Source: VBAS01 sp044867875 (GTDB lineage: Bacteria > Bacteroidota > Bacteroidia > Chitinophagales > Chitinophagaceae). From it: DNA of 5,967 nucleotides. A program made the translations under genes and the position numbers. The notes under the pieces are model-generated. The model had not been told where the DNA came from. It did no database searches and saw only the letters and a program-made list of their open reading frames with translations. The DNA lies in contig JBIOVR010000082.1 of the NCBI GenBank assembly GCA_044867875.1, forward strand, positions 1 through 5,967. The letters are read 5' to 3'. Shown in pieces: positions 1-5,955 of this stretch; position 1 is the first letter of the stretch; each line of letters begins with the position of its first letter.

Positions 1-74
1 CAATTAAATCTCAAAGTGGCTAAGTATTTTTTTATGACGCAGTCGTGATGCGTGAAGCATATCAACATGATCGG
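1..74. other. Non-coding tail downstream of the SusD-like gene
   Basis: This is a short stretch after the TGA stop of the SusD-like gene. I see no reading frame, RNA gene or convincing terminator in it. A 5-bp inverted repeat (ACGCA at 37-41, TGCGT at 49-53) is not followed by a T-run in the direction of the operon, so whether transcription ends here or continues leftward into another gene cannot be told from the window. Confidence 0.6.
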
Positions 75-1514
75 TCAGTATCCAGGGTTTTGAACCAGTA
101 ATGGATTTTTGCCTATTTCATCTGCCGGAACAGGATATAATTCTGAACCCGGTTTCCATGAATTGGTGGGTGATAGTGGTTTTAATACAGCCTCTGCACG
201 ATTGGTACGTTTTAGATCGAGCCAGCGATGTCCCCATTCTGCAAAAAATTCAACCTGGCGTTCTTTCTCGATAGCAAGATAAAAAGCATTTTGATCTGCA
301 GGATTTGCGGCTGGCAAACCGGCACGGCTGCGAACTATATTAAGATCTGTTATAGCCTGTACCAACTTACTTCCACCTTGATGTGCTCTTGCTTCTGCAC
401 GGATCAGGTATTGTTCGGTGAGGCGAAATACAATATAATATTCCGTCACAGTAACAGAGGTTCCAGCCTTATATTTTGCAGGGTATGCCCAGGTAGGATT
501 AGCAACCGGGCTGCTAAATCCAATCCATTGTGTTTTACGCTTATCGTTTGGCTCAAAAGCAGACAATAGGTTTTGTGTTATTTCATAACTGGGTCTTGTA
601 TCAACTACTGTTGTAAGAAAGAAAAAAGCTTCGTTTGTATTGATGCCGGCACGAACAGGTTGCAATTGCCAGATGGTTTCAGTGCTTTCTTTTTTGAAAA
701 CCAGGTCAGGAGCGGGCAGACTTGATCCATAAACACCGGATGTGATAATAGCATCCGATTCAGCTTCTGCTTCCGCCCATTTTCCTAAGTACAGATATGT
801 ACGGGCCAACAACGCTCCCGCTGTTGCACGGTTGGGGCGAAGTCTGTCAGGTGTTGGATAGTTTGCTGGAAGCAGTTGTTTGGCATCTTTCAGATCATTC
901 AGGATTTGGTCCCAAACCATGGCCGACGGGGTTCTGGCCATATTCATATTTGCCTGGTAGTTCGTACTCAAAACAAGGGGTACATCACCAAACAGGTTTA
1001 CAAGATAGAAGTAACAAAAACCCCGTATGAATTTGGCTTCTCCTTCAGCAAATCTTTTTCCATCTGGTGTCATGCCTGTTGAAGGAGCAATGCCTTCAAG
1101 GATAGCATTTGCACGGTAAATATATTTGTACCCATCCTTCCAGAAAGCTGCTACATTCGGATTTGGAGGAGTAAGATCATGTGTTGTAAATTCCTGGAAA
1201 GCCGGAGCACTAGTATTATTCAGAGTCCACTGCAATTCATTACCCGAAAAACCTGCCAATGCTGTCATAGAAAAACAGACGAACGATCCGTCACCACCGA
1301 ATTGGTAATTCATCATATCAATATAAATAGAGACTATTGCCGAATTTGCTGATCTATCATCTGCAAATACTTTTTCTGTGGTAAGAACGCCTGGCGGATT
1401 TTCAACAGTTACAAACTTCTTGCAAGATGGTAAGATGGTTGTCAGCATCACCACCAGGAGAAAGTACCGGGTGATTGCTTTTATATATTGAAGTATGCCT
1501 GTATAGTAATTCAC
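75..1514 (-). CDS. SusD/RagB-family outer-membrane nutrient-binding lipoprotein
   Basis: This is a 479-residue SusD/RagB-family protein, a normal full length. Family members sit on the outer surface of the outer membrane, lid the SusC barrel and capture the oligomeric substrate. The N-terminus has a basic then hydrophobic signal (about residues 11-29) ending in the lipobox LPSC, so Cys31 is the likely lipidated residue. The SusD-like N-terminal domain spans roughly 35-225, with the hallmark segment around 160-181 (AKFIRGFCYFYLVNLFGDVP). A TPR-like helical pair follows at about 229-260, and the RagB/SusD C-terminal domain runs from about 275 to the end, with ERQVEFFAEWGHRWLDLKR near 418-436 and the typical ending LVQNPGY. 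The start is GTG at 1512-1514. The frame is open upstream to the susC TAA at 1536-1538, but no ATG, GTG or TTG lies between, and the next Met (residue 23) would cut the signal peptide. It is 21 bp downstream of susC, so almost certainly co-transcribed. The substrate is unknown. Confidence 0.96.
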   Translation of the reverse strand: MNYYTGILQYIKAITRYFLLVVMLTTILPSCKKFVTVENPPGVLTTEKVFADDRSANSAIVSIYIDMMNYQFGGDGSFVCFSMTALAGFSGNELQWTLNNTSAPAFQEFTTHDLTPPNPNVAAFWKDGYKYIYRANAILEGIAPSTGMTPDGKRFAEGEAKFIRGFCYFYLVNLFGDVPLVLSTNYQANMNMARTPSAMVWDQILNDLKDAKQLLPANYPTPDRLRPNRATAGALLARTYLYLGKWAEAEAESDAIITSGVYGSSLPAPDLVFKKESTETIWQLQPVRAGINTNEAFFFLTTVVDTRPSYEITQNLLSAFEPNDKRKTQWIGFSSPVANPTWAYPAKYKAGTSVTVTEYYIVFRLTEQYLIRAEARAHQGGSKLVQAITDLNIVRSRAGLPAANPADQNAFYLAIEKERQVEFFAEWGHRWLDLKRTNRAEAVLKPLSPTNSWKPGSELYPVPADEIGKNPLLVQNPGY

Positions 1515-1535
1515 AATTATTCTTTCGTCTTTAAA

Positions 1536-4500
1536 TTAAAAAATGACCTGTATGCCTGCGCTTAGCATCCTGAGCGGCAAAGTGTAATACGATAATGTTT
1601 CCGGATCCCCATATTCATACGGAGTGAACGTGAGCAGGTTTTGTCCCTGCAAATACACTTTTAAACTTTCTATCTTAAATTTCTCGATCAGCTTTTTGTC
1701 GAATTGATAAGAGAGTGATACATTTTTCAAACGAATGAAAGATGCGTTCACTACTCTGGCACTGGAGAAATTGGAATAAAAACTGAATTGAGTAACAGCT
1801 GCCCCGGTAGTAGAGAATTTCTGTATATCGGTAATATCTCCTTTATTCTGCCATCTGTCTAAAACTAATACAGTCTGATTTGAACGGTTACCCGGTGCCA
1901 CGAAGTTAATGCTGCTCAAACCGTCTTGTTGAACAAAATGGAAGAAGAGATCAAGGGACCATCCTTTGTAAATAAAAGTATTTTGCAATCCACCATAAAG
2001 GCGCTGTCCCAAATCACGTACCTGGGTTCTGTCCGTAGTCAGGTTGATCCCGTTAAGCTTGTAAATACCGGTTGCAGTATCCACTCCCTGGTACTCGAGG
2101 AATTTGCGTAAGGTAACAGGGTATCCTATAACAAGCGAGGTAGAATAACTTGATGTTGCAAGATCAGGATATGCCACTAATTCGCTTTGTGGTATAGAAA
2201 TGTTGAATGAAGTTTTCCAGGTAAAATTCTTTGTCCTTATATTGGTAGTATTGATCAGGAATTCCCAACCCCTGTTTTCAACTATTGCATTCCTGTTGGC
2301 TGTAATGCTCGGAAAGCCTGTCTGTGATGGAAGCGTGTAACCGATAAGTTGATTATCGCTCCGGCTCATATAATAAGCGGCGCTTACAAACAACCTGTCC
2401 TGAAAAAATCCAAGCTCAATTGCAGATTCCCATTTTCGATTGCGTTCCCAGGCATAATCAGGATTTTGAAGATTTATTGGAAAAAAACCACTAATACCCT
2501 GGTAAGGTAGGGCGGCAGCTGAAGTGCTCCAACGTGCAATGTACTGGTAGTCGCCAATTCTGTCATTGCCCGTAACACCTATACTTGTTCTGATCTTACC
2601 ATAGTGAAGGAAGGAAACATTTTTCATGAACCTCTCTTCAGAAAATATCCACCCGGCTCCCACGGCGCCGAAATTGCCAAATTGTTTTCCCGGGCCAAAA
2701 CGACTGGATCCATCGCGGCGGCCGGATATGTTTATAAGGTACTTATTGTTATACTTGTAACCGACCCTGCCAAAAAAAGCGTTGTACCGGTACTTAGCAT
2801 AGTTGCTGGTAACCGATTTTGTAGCCGCAGGACCAGGTGTTCCAAGTAATTCATCACTTGCATATCCACTGGCACTTATTGTTGCTCCTTCTATAAGCTG
2901 TTCCTGGAAACTACCACCGACCATCATTTGTAGCCGGCCTTTTCCTAATTGTTTCGTATATTCTGCCTGCGGTTCCACGATCCAGTTTCGTTGAGACTCG
3001 TTAAAGAATTGAGCTGAGCTTATTGGCGTTGCCCCCAAAGGGCTTTGTGAACTTACCGGGTTGGCAGTTCTCTGGTTAAGACGTACGATATTCATCCCTC
3101 CATCTACCCTTATCTCAAAATTTTTGCTGAAACGATAACCCAAATTGATATCGCTGATGGAGTTCTCTGTTACGCCTTTATATAGTTTTTTCGTATACTG
3201 AAGTGGGTTTGAAAAATTGATACCCTTATCACTCCAAACCAGTTTTCCATTCGCATCAAGCGGATAGGGCGCATTGGGGACTGTAGTTAGCAATAGGCCC
3301 ATATCTGTCGTATTGATATTATTATTATCAATATTATACCCTGTACTTAGTGTAAGAGAAAATTTTTTATCAATGGAATGATGCGTCATGTTTGCCCGAA
3401 CATGTATACGATCATCGAACATGTTACCATAGAAGACAGGTGTTTCTCGGTGGTAGCCTGTTGAGATGGAAAACCTGGTTTGCTCGTTTCCGGCTGAAAG
3501 GCGTACCTGTACATCATAACTACGAGCGGTTTCACCCATCAATATTTTTGCCCAGTCATTATGACGTGTCGTGTCCCATACCATAAGATCGGTGGCATTA
3601 GATGCTGTGGGGACAATTCCATCATTCTTAAACGCTTCTTTTCGCATTGCCACATATTGCTGTGTATTCAGCATTTCAGGCATAATGGTAGGCCGTCCCC
3701 AACCGGTATAAAAACTTGCATCAACAGATGTCTTATTTGTTTTGGGTTTCTTTGTAGTGATGAGTATTACACCATTTGACCCTCTTGAACCATATATGGC
3801 AGTAGCATCCGCGTCTTTCAGTACTTCAATGCTTTCAATGTCAGCAGCATTAAGGGTTACAAATGGGCTTGTACCGTTAGTGGCGCTGATAAGCCCTCCC
3901 AATGTCTGGGCTATAACACCATTTGAAAATACTACAGTGGAGAGCGAATGGGCAAAAGGTACACCATCAATAATGTAAAGAGGCTCGGACCCGGCTCCAA
4001 GGGAGTTTCTGCCACGGATGCTTATACTAACTGCCCCACCGGCCATACCGTTGACTTGTGTGATCTGCAAACCCGGCGCTCTTCCTCCTAATGCAAGCAT
4101 TGGATTTTCTACCGGTTGTTTCCTGATATCTTCCCCCTTTATTTTTGAAATGGAACTTGTACTCAAACGCCTGGTGGTTGTACCATACGCCATCATCTGC
4201 ACCTCATCCAATATGCCAGCTTTTGTTTTTACATTTACTGTTAACTCTGCCCTTCCATCTAATTTTATTTCCAGTATTTCAATACCAACTGCGGAAATTA
4301 TAAGACTGCCCTGGAGATCCTTGACCACTATGGCAAACTCACCATTGTCATTGGTTGAAGTTGCGCCTTTGCCGGCACCTTTAACGGTAACAGTAGCTCT
4401 CACCGGCTCGCCAACCTCGTTTACTACATGGCCACGAACTATTATTGGTTGCGGCGGCAATGGAGTTTGTTCATTTATTATTGAAGGATCTTTTTTTACA

Positions 4501-4781
4501 ATAGCGATGGTTTTGTTTTCGATGGAGTAATCTAATAGCTGGTCTTGCAGAATTTCTTTTAACACCTGTTCAATTGCAACGTCCTTTACCTGTATGGTTA
4601 CAGGTTTGGCTCCATCAAATATGTTTACATCATAAAAGAAAACATAACCAGTTTGTTTTTTTATTTCCTTAAATACCTTTTCCAGGCTGGCATTTTTTTC
4701 AGAAATAGTTACTTTCTGACAATACCCGTTTACACTTGCGCTGAGGCAAGCTGATAAGATAATAATAGCCGTGAGTTTCAT
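1536..4781 (-). CDS. SusC/RagA-family TonB-dependent outer-membrane transporter with N-terminal STN domain
   Basis: This 1081-residue SusC/RagA-family protein is an outer-membrane barrel that imports oligomers into the periplasm using TonB energy, paired with the adjacent SusD-like lid. Domains in order: signal peptide about 1-21; STN (secretin/TonB short N-terminal) domain about 23-97 with LEKVFKEIKKQTGYVFFYD; CarboxypepD_reg-like beta-sandwich about 113-187; a DEVQMMAYG segment at 192-200 leading into the plug (about 205-345). The plug carries the SusC signature, SIRGRNSLGAGSEPLYIIDG around 254-273, and the LKDADATAIYGSRGSNGV motif at 321-338. The rest is the beta-barrel, ending in a terminal Phe as usual for outer-membrane proteins. 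The ATG at 4779-4781 is the first possible start, because an in-frame TAA lies at 4800-4802. Many relatives have a longer N-terminal lead before MKLTA, so this short form is mildly unusual. The STN domain implies signalling to a FecR-type anti-sigma factor (family knowledge). No frameshift is seen. The transported substrate cannot be deduced. Confidence 0.97.
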   Translation of the reverse strand: MKLTAIIILSACLSASVNGYCQKVTISEKNASLEKVFKEIKKQTGYVFFYDVNIFDGAKPVTIQVKDVAIEQVLKEILQDQLLDYSIENKTIAIVKKDPSIINEQTPLPPQPIIVRGHVVNEVGEPVRATVTVKGAGKGATSTNDNGEFAIVVKDLQGSLIISAVGIEILEIKLDGRAELTVNVKTKAGILDEVQMMAYGTTTRRLSTSSISKIKGEDIRKQPVENPMLALGGRAPGLQITQVNGMAGGAVSISIRGRNSLGAGSEPLYIIDGVPFAHSLSTVVFSNGVIAQTLGGLISATNGTSPFVTLNAADIESIEVLKDADATAIYGSRGSNGVILITTKKPKTNKTSVDASFYTGWGRPTIMPEMLNTQQYVAMRKEAFKNDGIVPTASNATDLMVWDTTRHNDWAKILMGETARSYDVQVRLSAGNEQTRFSISTGYHRETPVFYGNMFDDRIHVRANMTHHSIDKKFSLTLSTGYNIDNNNINTTDMGLLLTTVPNAPYPLDANGKLVWSDKGINFSNPLQYTKKLYKGVTENSISDINLGYRFSKNFEIRVDGGMNIVRLNQRTANPVSSQSPLGATPISSAQFFNESQRNWIVEPQAEYTKQLGKGRLQMMVGGSFQEQLIEGATISASGYASDELLGTPGPAATKSVTSNYAKYRYNAFFGRVGYKYNNKYLINISGRRDGSSRFGPGKQFGNFGAVGAGWIFSEERFMKNVSFLHYGKIRTSIGVTGNDRIGDYQYIARWSTSAAALPYQGISGFFPINLQNPDYAWERNRKWESAIELGFFQDRLFVSAAYYMSRSDNQLIGYTLPSQTGFPSITANRNAIVENRGWEFLINTTNIRTKNFTWKTSFNISIPQSELVAYPDLATSSYSTSLVIGYPVTLRKFLEYQGVDTATGIYKLNGINLTTDRTQVRDLGQRLYGGLQNTFIYKGWSLDLFFHFVQQDGLSSINFVAPGNRSNQTVLVLDRWQNKGDITDIQKFSTTGAAVTQFSFYSNFSSARVVNASFIRLKNVSLSYQFDKKLIEKFKIESLKVYLQGQNLLTFTPYEYGDPETLSYYTLPLRMLSAGIQVIF

Positions 4782-4808
4782 GACTCGTAGCGTTTTGATT
4801 TAGCTAGG

Positions 4809-4837
4809 CAAAGATGCCGAAACAATACCGAAACAAG
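4809..4837 (-). promoter_or_regulatory. Candidate promoter of the susCD operon
   Basis: Read on the minus strand, 4816-4809 is CATCTTTG, one base from the Bacteroidota -7 consensus TAnnTTTG. CTTG at 4837-4834 could serve as the -33 element, but the spacer is 17 bp where about 19 is usual. Transcription would start near 4802 and give a leader of about 20 bases before the ATG at 4781. The alternative is an ECF-sigma promoter using the repeated TTGTTTCGG motif. Only position and motif support this call. Confidence 0.45.
4817..4836 (-). repeat. Two 9-bp direct repeats (TTGTTTCGG) spaced 11 bp apart
   Basis: On the plus strand CCGAAACAA occurs at 4817-4825 and again at 4828-4836, separated by TA. 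On the susC strand this reads TTGTTTCGG, TA, TTGTTTCGG, ending directly against the candidate -7 box. The 11-bp spacing is about one helical turn, so both copies face the same side of the DNA, as expected for a tandem activator or sigma-factor site. That the repeats exist is seen; the operator role is inference. Confidence 0.5.
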
Positions 4838-4940
4838 TTCAGAGCTCCGATCCTTAATTTGGTCAAGTAAAAATTGAACCTTGTGCAAAAGCCAACTTTT
4901 CCCTTAAAATGTGATCTATCTTAAGATCCGGAAACTCTAA
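4838..4940. repeat. Imperfect inverted repeat between the susC upstream region and repeat unit 1
   Basis: The left arm at 4838-4857, read on the minus strand, begins TTAAGGATCGGAGCTCTGAA. The right arm at 4921-4940, on the plus strand, begins TTAAGATCCGGAAACTCTAA. With one-base gaps the arms share TTAAG, ATC, GGA, CTCT and AA. About 63 bp lie between them. The left arm lies just upstream of the susC promoter candidate, and the right arm just upstream of the A-run and short reading frame in unit 1. A divergent pair of related control regions is one reading; chance similarity in AT-rich DNA is not excluded. Confidence 0.35.
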
Positions 4941-5173
4941 AAAAAAAATTAAGAATGAGCAGAGGAAGGGAGTTCTGATGATCGTATTAGTATTAAGAAG
5001 AATGAATGAGGAACCGGTAGTTGAATTTTATAAGAGAAGGCAATGTCAATTTTAAAAAGTTTACAATTTATTAATATTCCAATAGCCAGATAAAATTTTC
5101 TCATGTAGTAGAGTTTTCAAATAAGCAGTAAGTTTTGGTTTAGCGAGGGGTGTTTCCACATCCCTTTTTTATT
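4856..5173 (+). repeat. Repeat unit 1 of a diverged plus-strand array (long form)
   Basis: The head has TTTGGTCAAGTAAAAATTGA, matching the GTTGGTCATTTAAAATTTA-type head of units 3 and 4 (GGTCA at 4861, 5476 and 5770). It continues with ATCTATCTTA at 4914 (unit 3: ATATATCTTA at 5529; both anchors are 615 bp apart), then an A-run at 4939-4948. The tail has AGATAAAATTTTCTCATG at 5088-5105 and AGTTTTGGTTTA before the hairpin. Compared with unit 3 it carries about 121 extra bases between head and tail, where the MSR reading-frame remnant lies. Confidence 0.5.
4955..5071 (+). pseudogene. Possible remnant of a small protein gene in unit 1
   Basis: The ATG at 4955-4957 opens MSRGREF and meets TGA at 4976-4978. 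Shifting one frame at 4980 continues as DRISIKKNE. Returning to the first frame at 5024 reads NFIREGNVNFKKFTIY, then TAA at 5069-5071. The start matches the short reading frame of unit 2 at the same relative place (14 identical bases at 4951-4964 and 5245-5258, and TGATCGTATTAG in both). Small Bacteroidota helix-turn-helix proteins can have a broadly similar look at both ends, but the helix-turn-helix part is not visible here, so the family call is speculation. It may simply be non-coding DNA. Confidence 0.2.
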
Positions 5174-5174
5174 T
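5146..5174 (+). terminator. Rho-independent terminator-like hairpin T1
   Basis: AGGGGTGT (5146-5153) pairs with ACATCCCT (5158-5165): eight pairs including one G-U, closing a TTCC tetraloop at 5154-5157. A T-run follows from 5165 to 5170, then ATTT. It reads on the plus strand, away from susC, and ends unit 1. The T-run and stem fit a terminator in plus-strand transcription only. Confidence 0.7.
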
Positions 5175-5340
5175 AGAACGTAGAAGATCATGAAAGAACA
5201 GGGATAGGCTTTAACGTATTTAACGCCAGGAAACAAAAAAAATAAAGAATGAGCAGAGCCTGGAACCCTATTGATCGTATTAGCTATATGATCACAATAT
5301 TGGAATCTGTTTCATTTGACATTTATCAAGATCTTTAAAA
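5173..5340 (+). repeat. Repeat unit 2, degraded, lacking a terminator hairpin
   Basis: It begins with a weak head (TTAGAACGTAGAAGATCATG at 5173-5192, compared with TTAGCAAGTTGGTCAT in units 3 and 4) only a few bases after terminator T1. It then has a TTTAAC block, GGAAAC and an A-run near 5235-5242. AAGAATGAGCAGAG at 5245-5258 and TGATCGTATTAG at 5272-5283 are copies of unit 1 motifs 294 and 293 bp upstream. No tail hairpin matching T1-T3 is found before unit 3. The head assignment is tentative; the two shared motifs with unit 1 are clear. Confidence 0.4.
5249..5338 (+). CDS. Very short reading frame of 29 codons in unit 2, function unknown
   Basis: ATG at 5249-5251 opens a 29-residue frame starting MSRAWNPIDRISYMITILES and closing with TAA at 5336-5338. 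The same MSR...DRIS start is found in unit 1, interrupted there by a stop and frame change. The stretch before the ATG is A-rich (5235-5249), as often seen upstream of Bacteroidota starts. The ILE-rich amphipathic start could be the first helix of a truncated helix-turn-helix protein, but nothing beyond the first helix is preserved. I do not recognise it with confidence, and it may not be translated. Confidence 0.22.
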   Translation: MSRAWNPIDRISYMITILESVSFDIYQDL

Positions 5341-5448
5341 TAACTGGTCGCAGAATAAATAGTTCGACTTTGAGGTACTGAAGTAATCGAAACCATAACC
5401 ATTAAACCTTTTTATGTCGCATTCAATTTGTCCTCCACTTTACCAAAA
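5339..5448. other. AT-rich spacer between units 2 and 3
   Basis: I see no reading frame, hairpin with T-run or repeat motif here that can be aligned with the neighbouring units. If unit 2 once had the tail and terminator found in the other units, it has been lost or has diverged beyond recognition in this stretch. Confidence 0.4.
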
Positions 5449-5479
5449 TAAATTCATGGTCTCAATTAGCAAGTTGGTC

Positions 5480-5673
5480 ATCTAAAATTTGGAGTTTGTT
5501 TAATAGTCAGGTATTCCCTCGTAAAGCAATATATCTTAGAGCTCTGAAAGAAAAAATACTTCTGGTTGAATATATAAAGGCAGATAAAAATTTTCTCACA
5601 TAAGCAGTTTTTTTCTCATGCAGGTTAGTTTTGGTTTTATACCTTCTGTTTCCACAGGAGGTATATTTTTTTT
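5480..5673 (+). ncRNA. Candidate small RNA gene in unit 3
   Basis: A conserved head followed by about 190 bases without a reading frame and a strong intrinsic terminator is the layout of an independent small RNA gene. The head contains TTGG (about 5474-5477) and GTTTG about 16 bases later, loosely like a Bacteroidota -33/-7 pair but too closely spaced and off consensus, so the promoter and 5' end are unknown. No known RNA family is recognised. The alternative is the terminator of a lost small gene. Confidence 0.3.
5638..5673 (+). terminator. Rho-independent terminator-like hairpin T2
   Basis: Bases 5638-5649 (TATACCTTCTGT) pair with 5654-5665 (ACAGGAGGTATA): 12 pairs with one G-U, closing a TTCC tetraloop at 5650-5653. 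A run of eight T follows at 5666-5673. It is the strongest of the three hairpins and lies at the end of unit 3 on the plus strand. Confidence 0.8.
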
Positions 5674-5742
5674 ATGTAAGTGAGTTATATTTTATTTCAT
5701 TGTTTTTATGATGATATAGTTTGGTGTTCTATTCTTCAAAAA
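5674..5742. other. AT-rich spacer between units 3 and 4
   Basis: This stretch follows terminator T2 and precedes the conserved AAATTCAT head of unit 4. I see no reading frame or pairing structure in it. A promoter for unit 4 could lie here, but no clear TAnnTTTG box is visible. Confidence 0.35.
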
Positions 5743-5773
5743 AAAATTCATCGTCACTATTAGCAAGTTGGTC

Positions 5774-5955
5774 ATTTAAAATTTACACTTTGTTTAATTG
5801 TTAAATTTTTCTCAGGGAAGCGATATACTTTAACATTCTGAAGAAAAAAAACTTTTAATAATCATTTGATACACGTACCCAGTTAAATTTTTTCTGATTA
5901 GTAGATTTAAGTAGAGTAGTGTTTACTTCCTGTTTCTACAGGGGGTATATTTTTC
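5774..5955 (+). ncRNA. Candidate small RNA gene in unit 4
   Basis: It has the same layout as the unit 3 candidate: a conserved head (with TTACACTTTG at 5783-5792 as a loose -7-like box), no reading frame, an A-run, then a terminator hairpin. The interior between the A-run and the tail differs most from unit 3, so the unit looks like constant ends around a changed middle. The 5' end and role are unknown. Confidence 0.28.
5924..5955 (+). terminator. Rho-independent terminator-like hairpin T3
   Basis: Bases 5924-5933 (TACTTCCTGT) pair with 5938-5947 (ACAGGGGGTA): ten pairs including two G-U, closing a TTCT tetraloop at 5934-5937. A T-run follows at 5950-5954. The stem differs from T2 at three pairs, yet each remains paired. 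Confidence 0.72.

Larger units (their letters stand above)
5449..5673 (+). repeat. Repeat unit 3 of the array (short form, intact)
   Basis: It shares with unit 4 a head at exactly 294 bp offset: AAATTCAT at 5450 and 5744, and the identical 17-mer ATTAGCAAGTTGGTCAT at 5465 and 5759. Downstream come TTTGTTTAAT, then AGCAATATATCTTA (unit 4: AGCGATATACTTTA), CTCTGAA and an A-run. Its tail AGATAAAAATTTTCTCACAT and TTAGTTTTGGTTTTA match unit 1. It ends in hairpin T2. No reading frame of useful length is present on either strand. Confidence 0.6.
5743..5955 (+). repeat. Repeat unit 4 of the array (short form)
   Basis: The head is a close copy of unit 3 at 294 bp offset, and the body keeps AGCGATATACTTTA, TTCTGAA and an A-run. 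The tail is shorter than in units 1 and 3 (TTTTTTCTGATTAGTAG, then GTGTTTA) but ends in hairpin T3. After it, TCATGCAGGTT at 5954-5964 repeats an 11-base segment of unit 3 (5616-5626). The array may continue beyond the window. Confidence 0.55.

Noticed and set aside
35..55. Inverted repeat ACGCA/TGCGT downstream of the SusD-like gene as an operon terminator
   Set aside because: The stem is only five pairs with a seven-base loop, and on the minus strand it is followed by an A-run, not a T-run, so it does not fit an intrinsic terminator for this operon.
4018..4530. A 170-codon plus-strand open frame, and other plus-strand frames inside the two large genes
   Set aside because: They lie entirely antisense to well-supported SusC and SusD coding sequence, have low-complexity composition typical of reverse-frame shadows and show no recognisable domain.
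5339..5448. A fourth terminator at the end of unit 2
   Set aside because: I looked around CCATTAAACCTTTTTATG (5399-5416) for a stem before the T-run. Only a three-base GGT/ACC match was found, far weaker than T1-T3.
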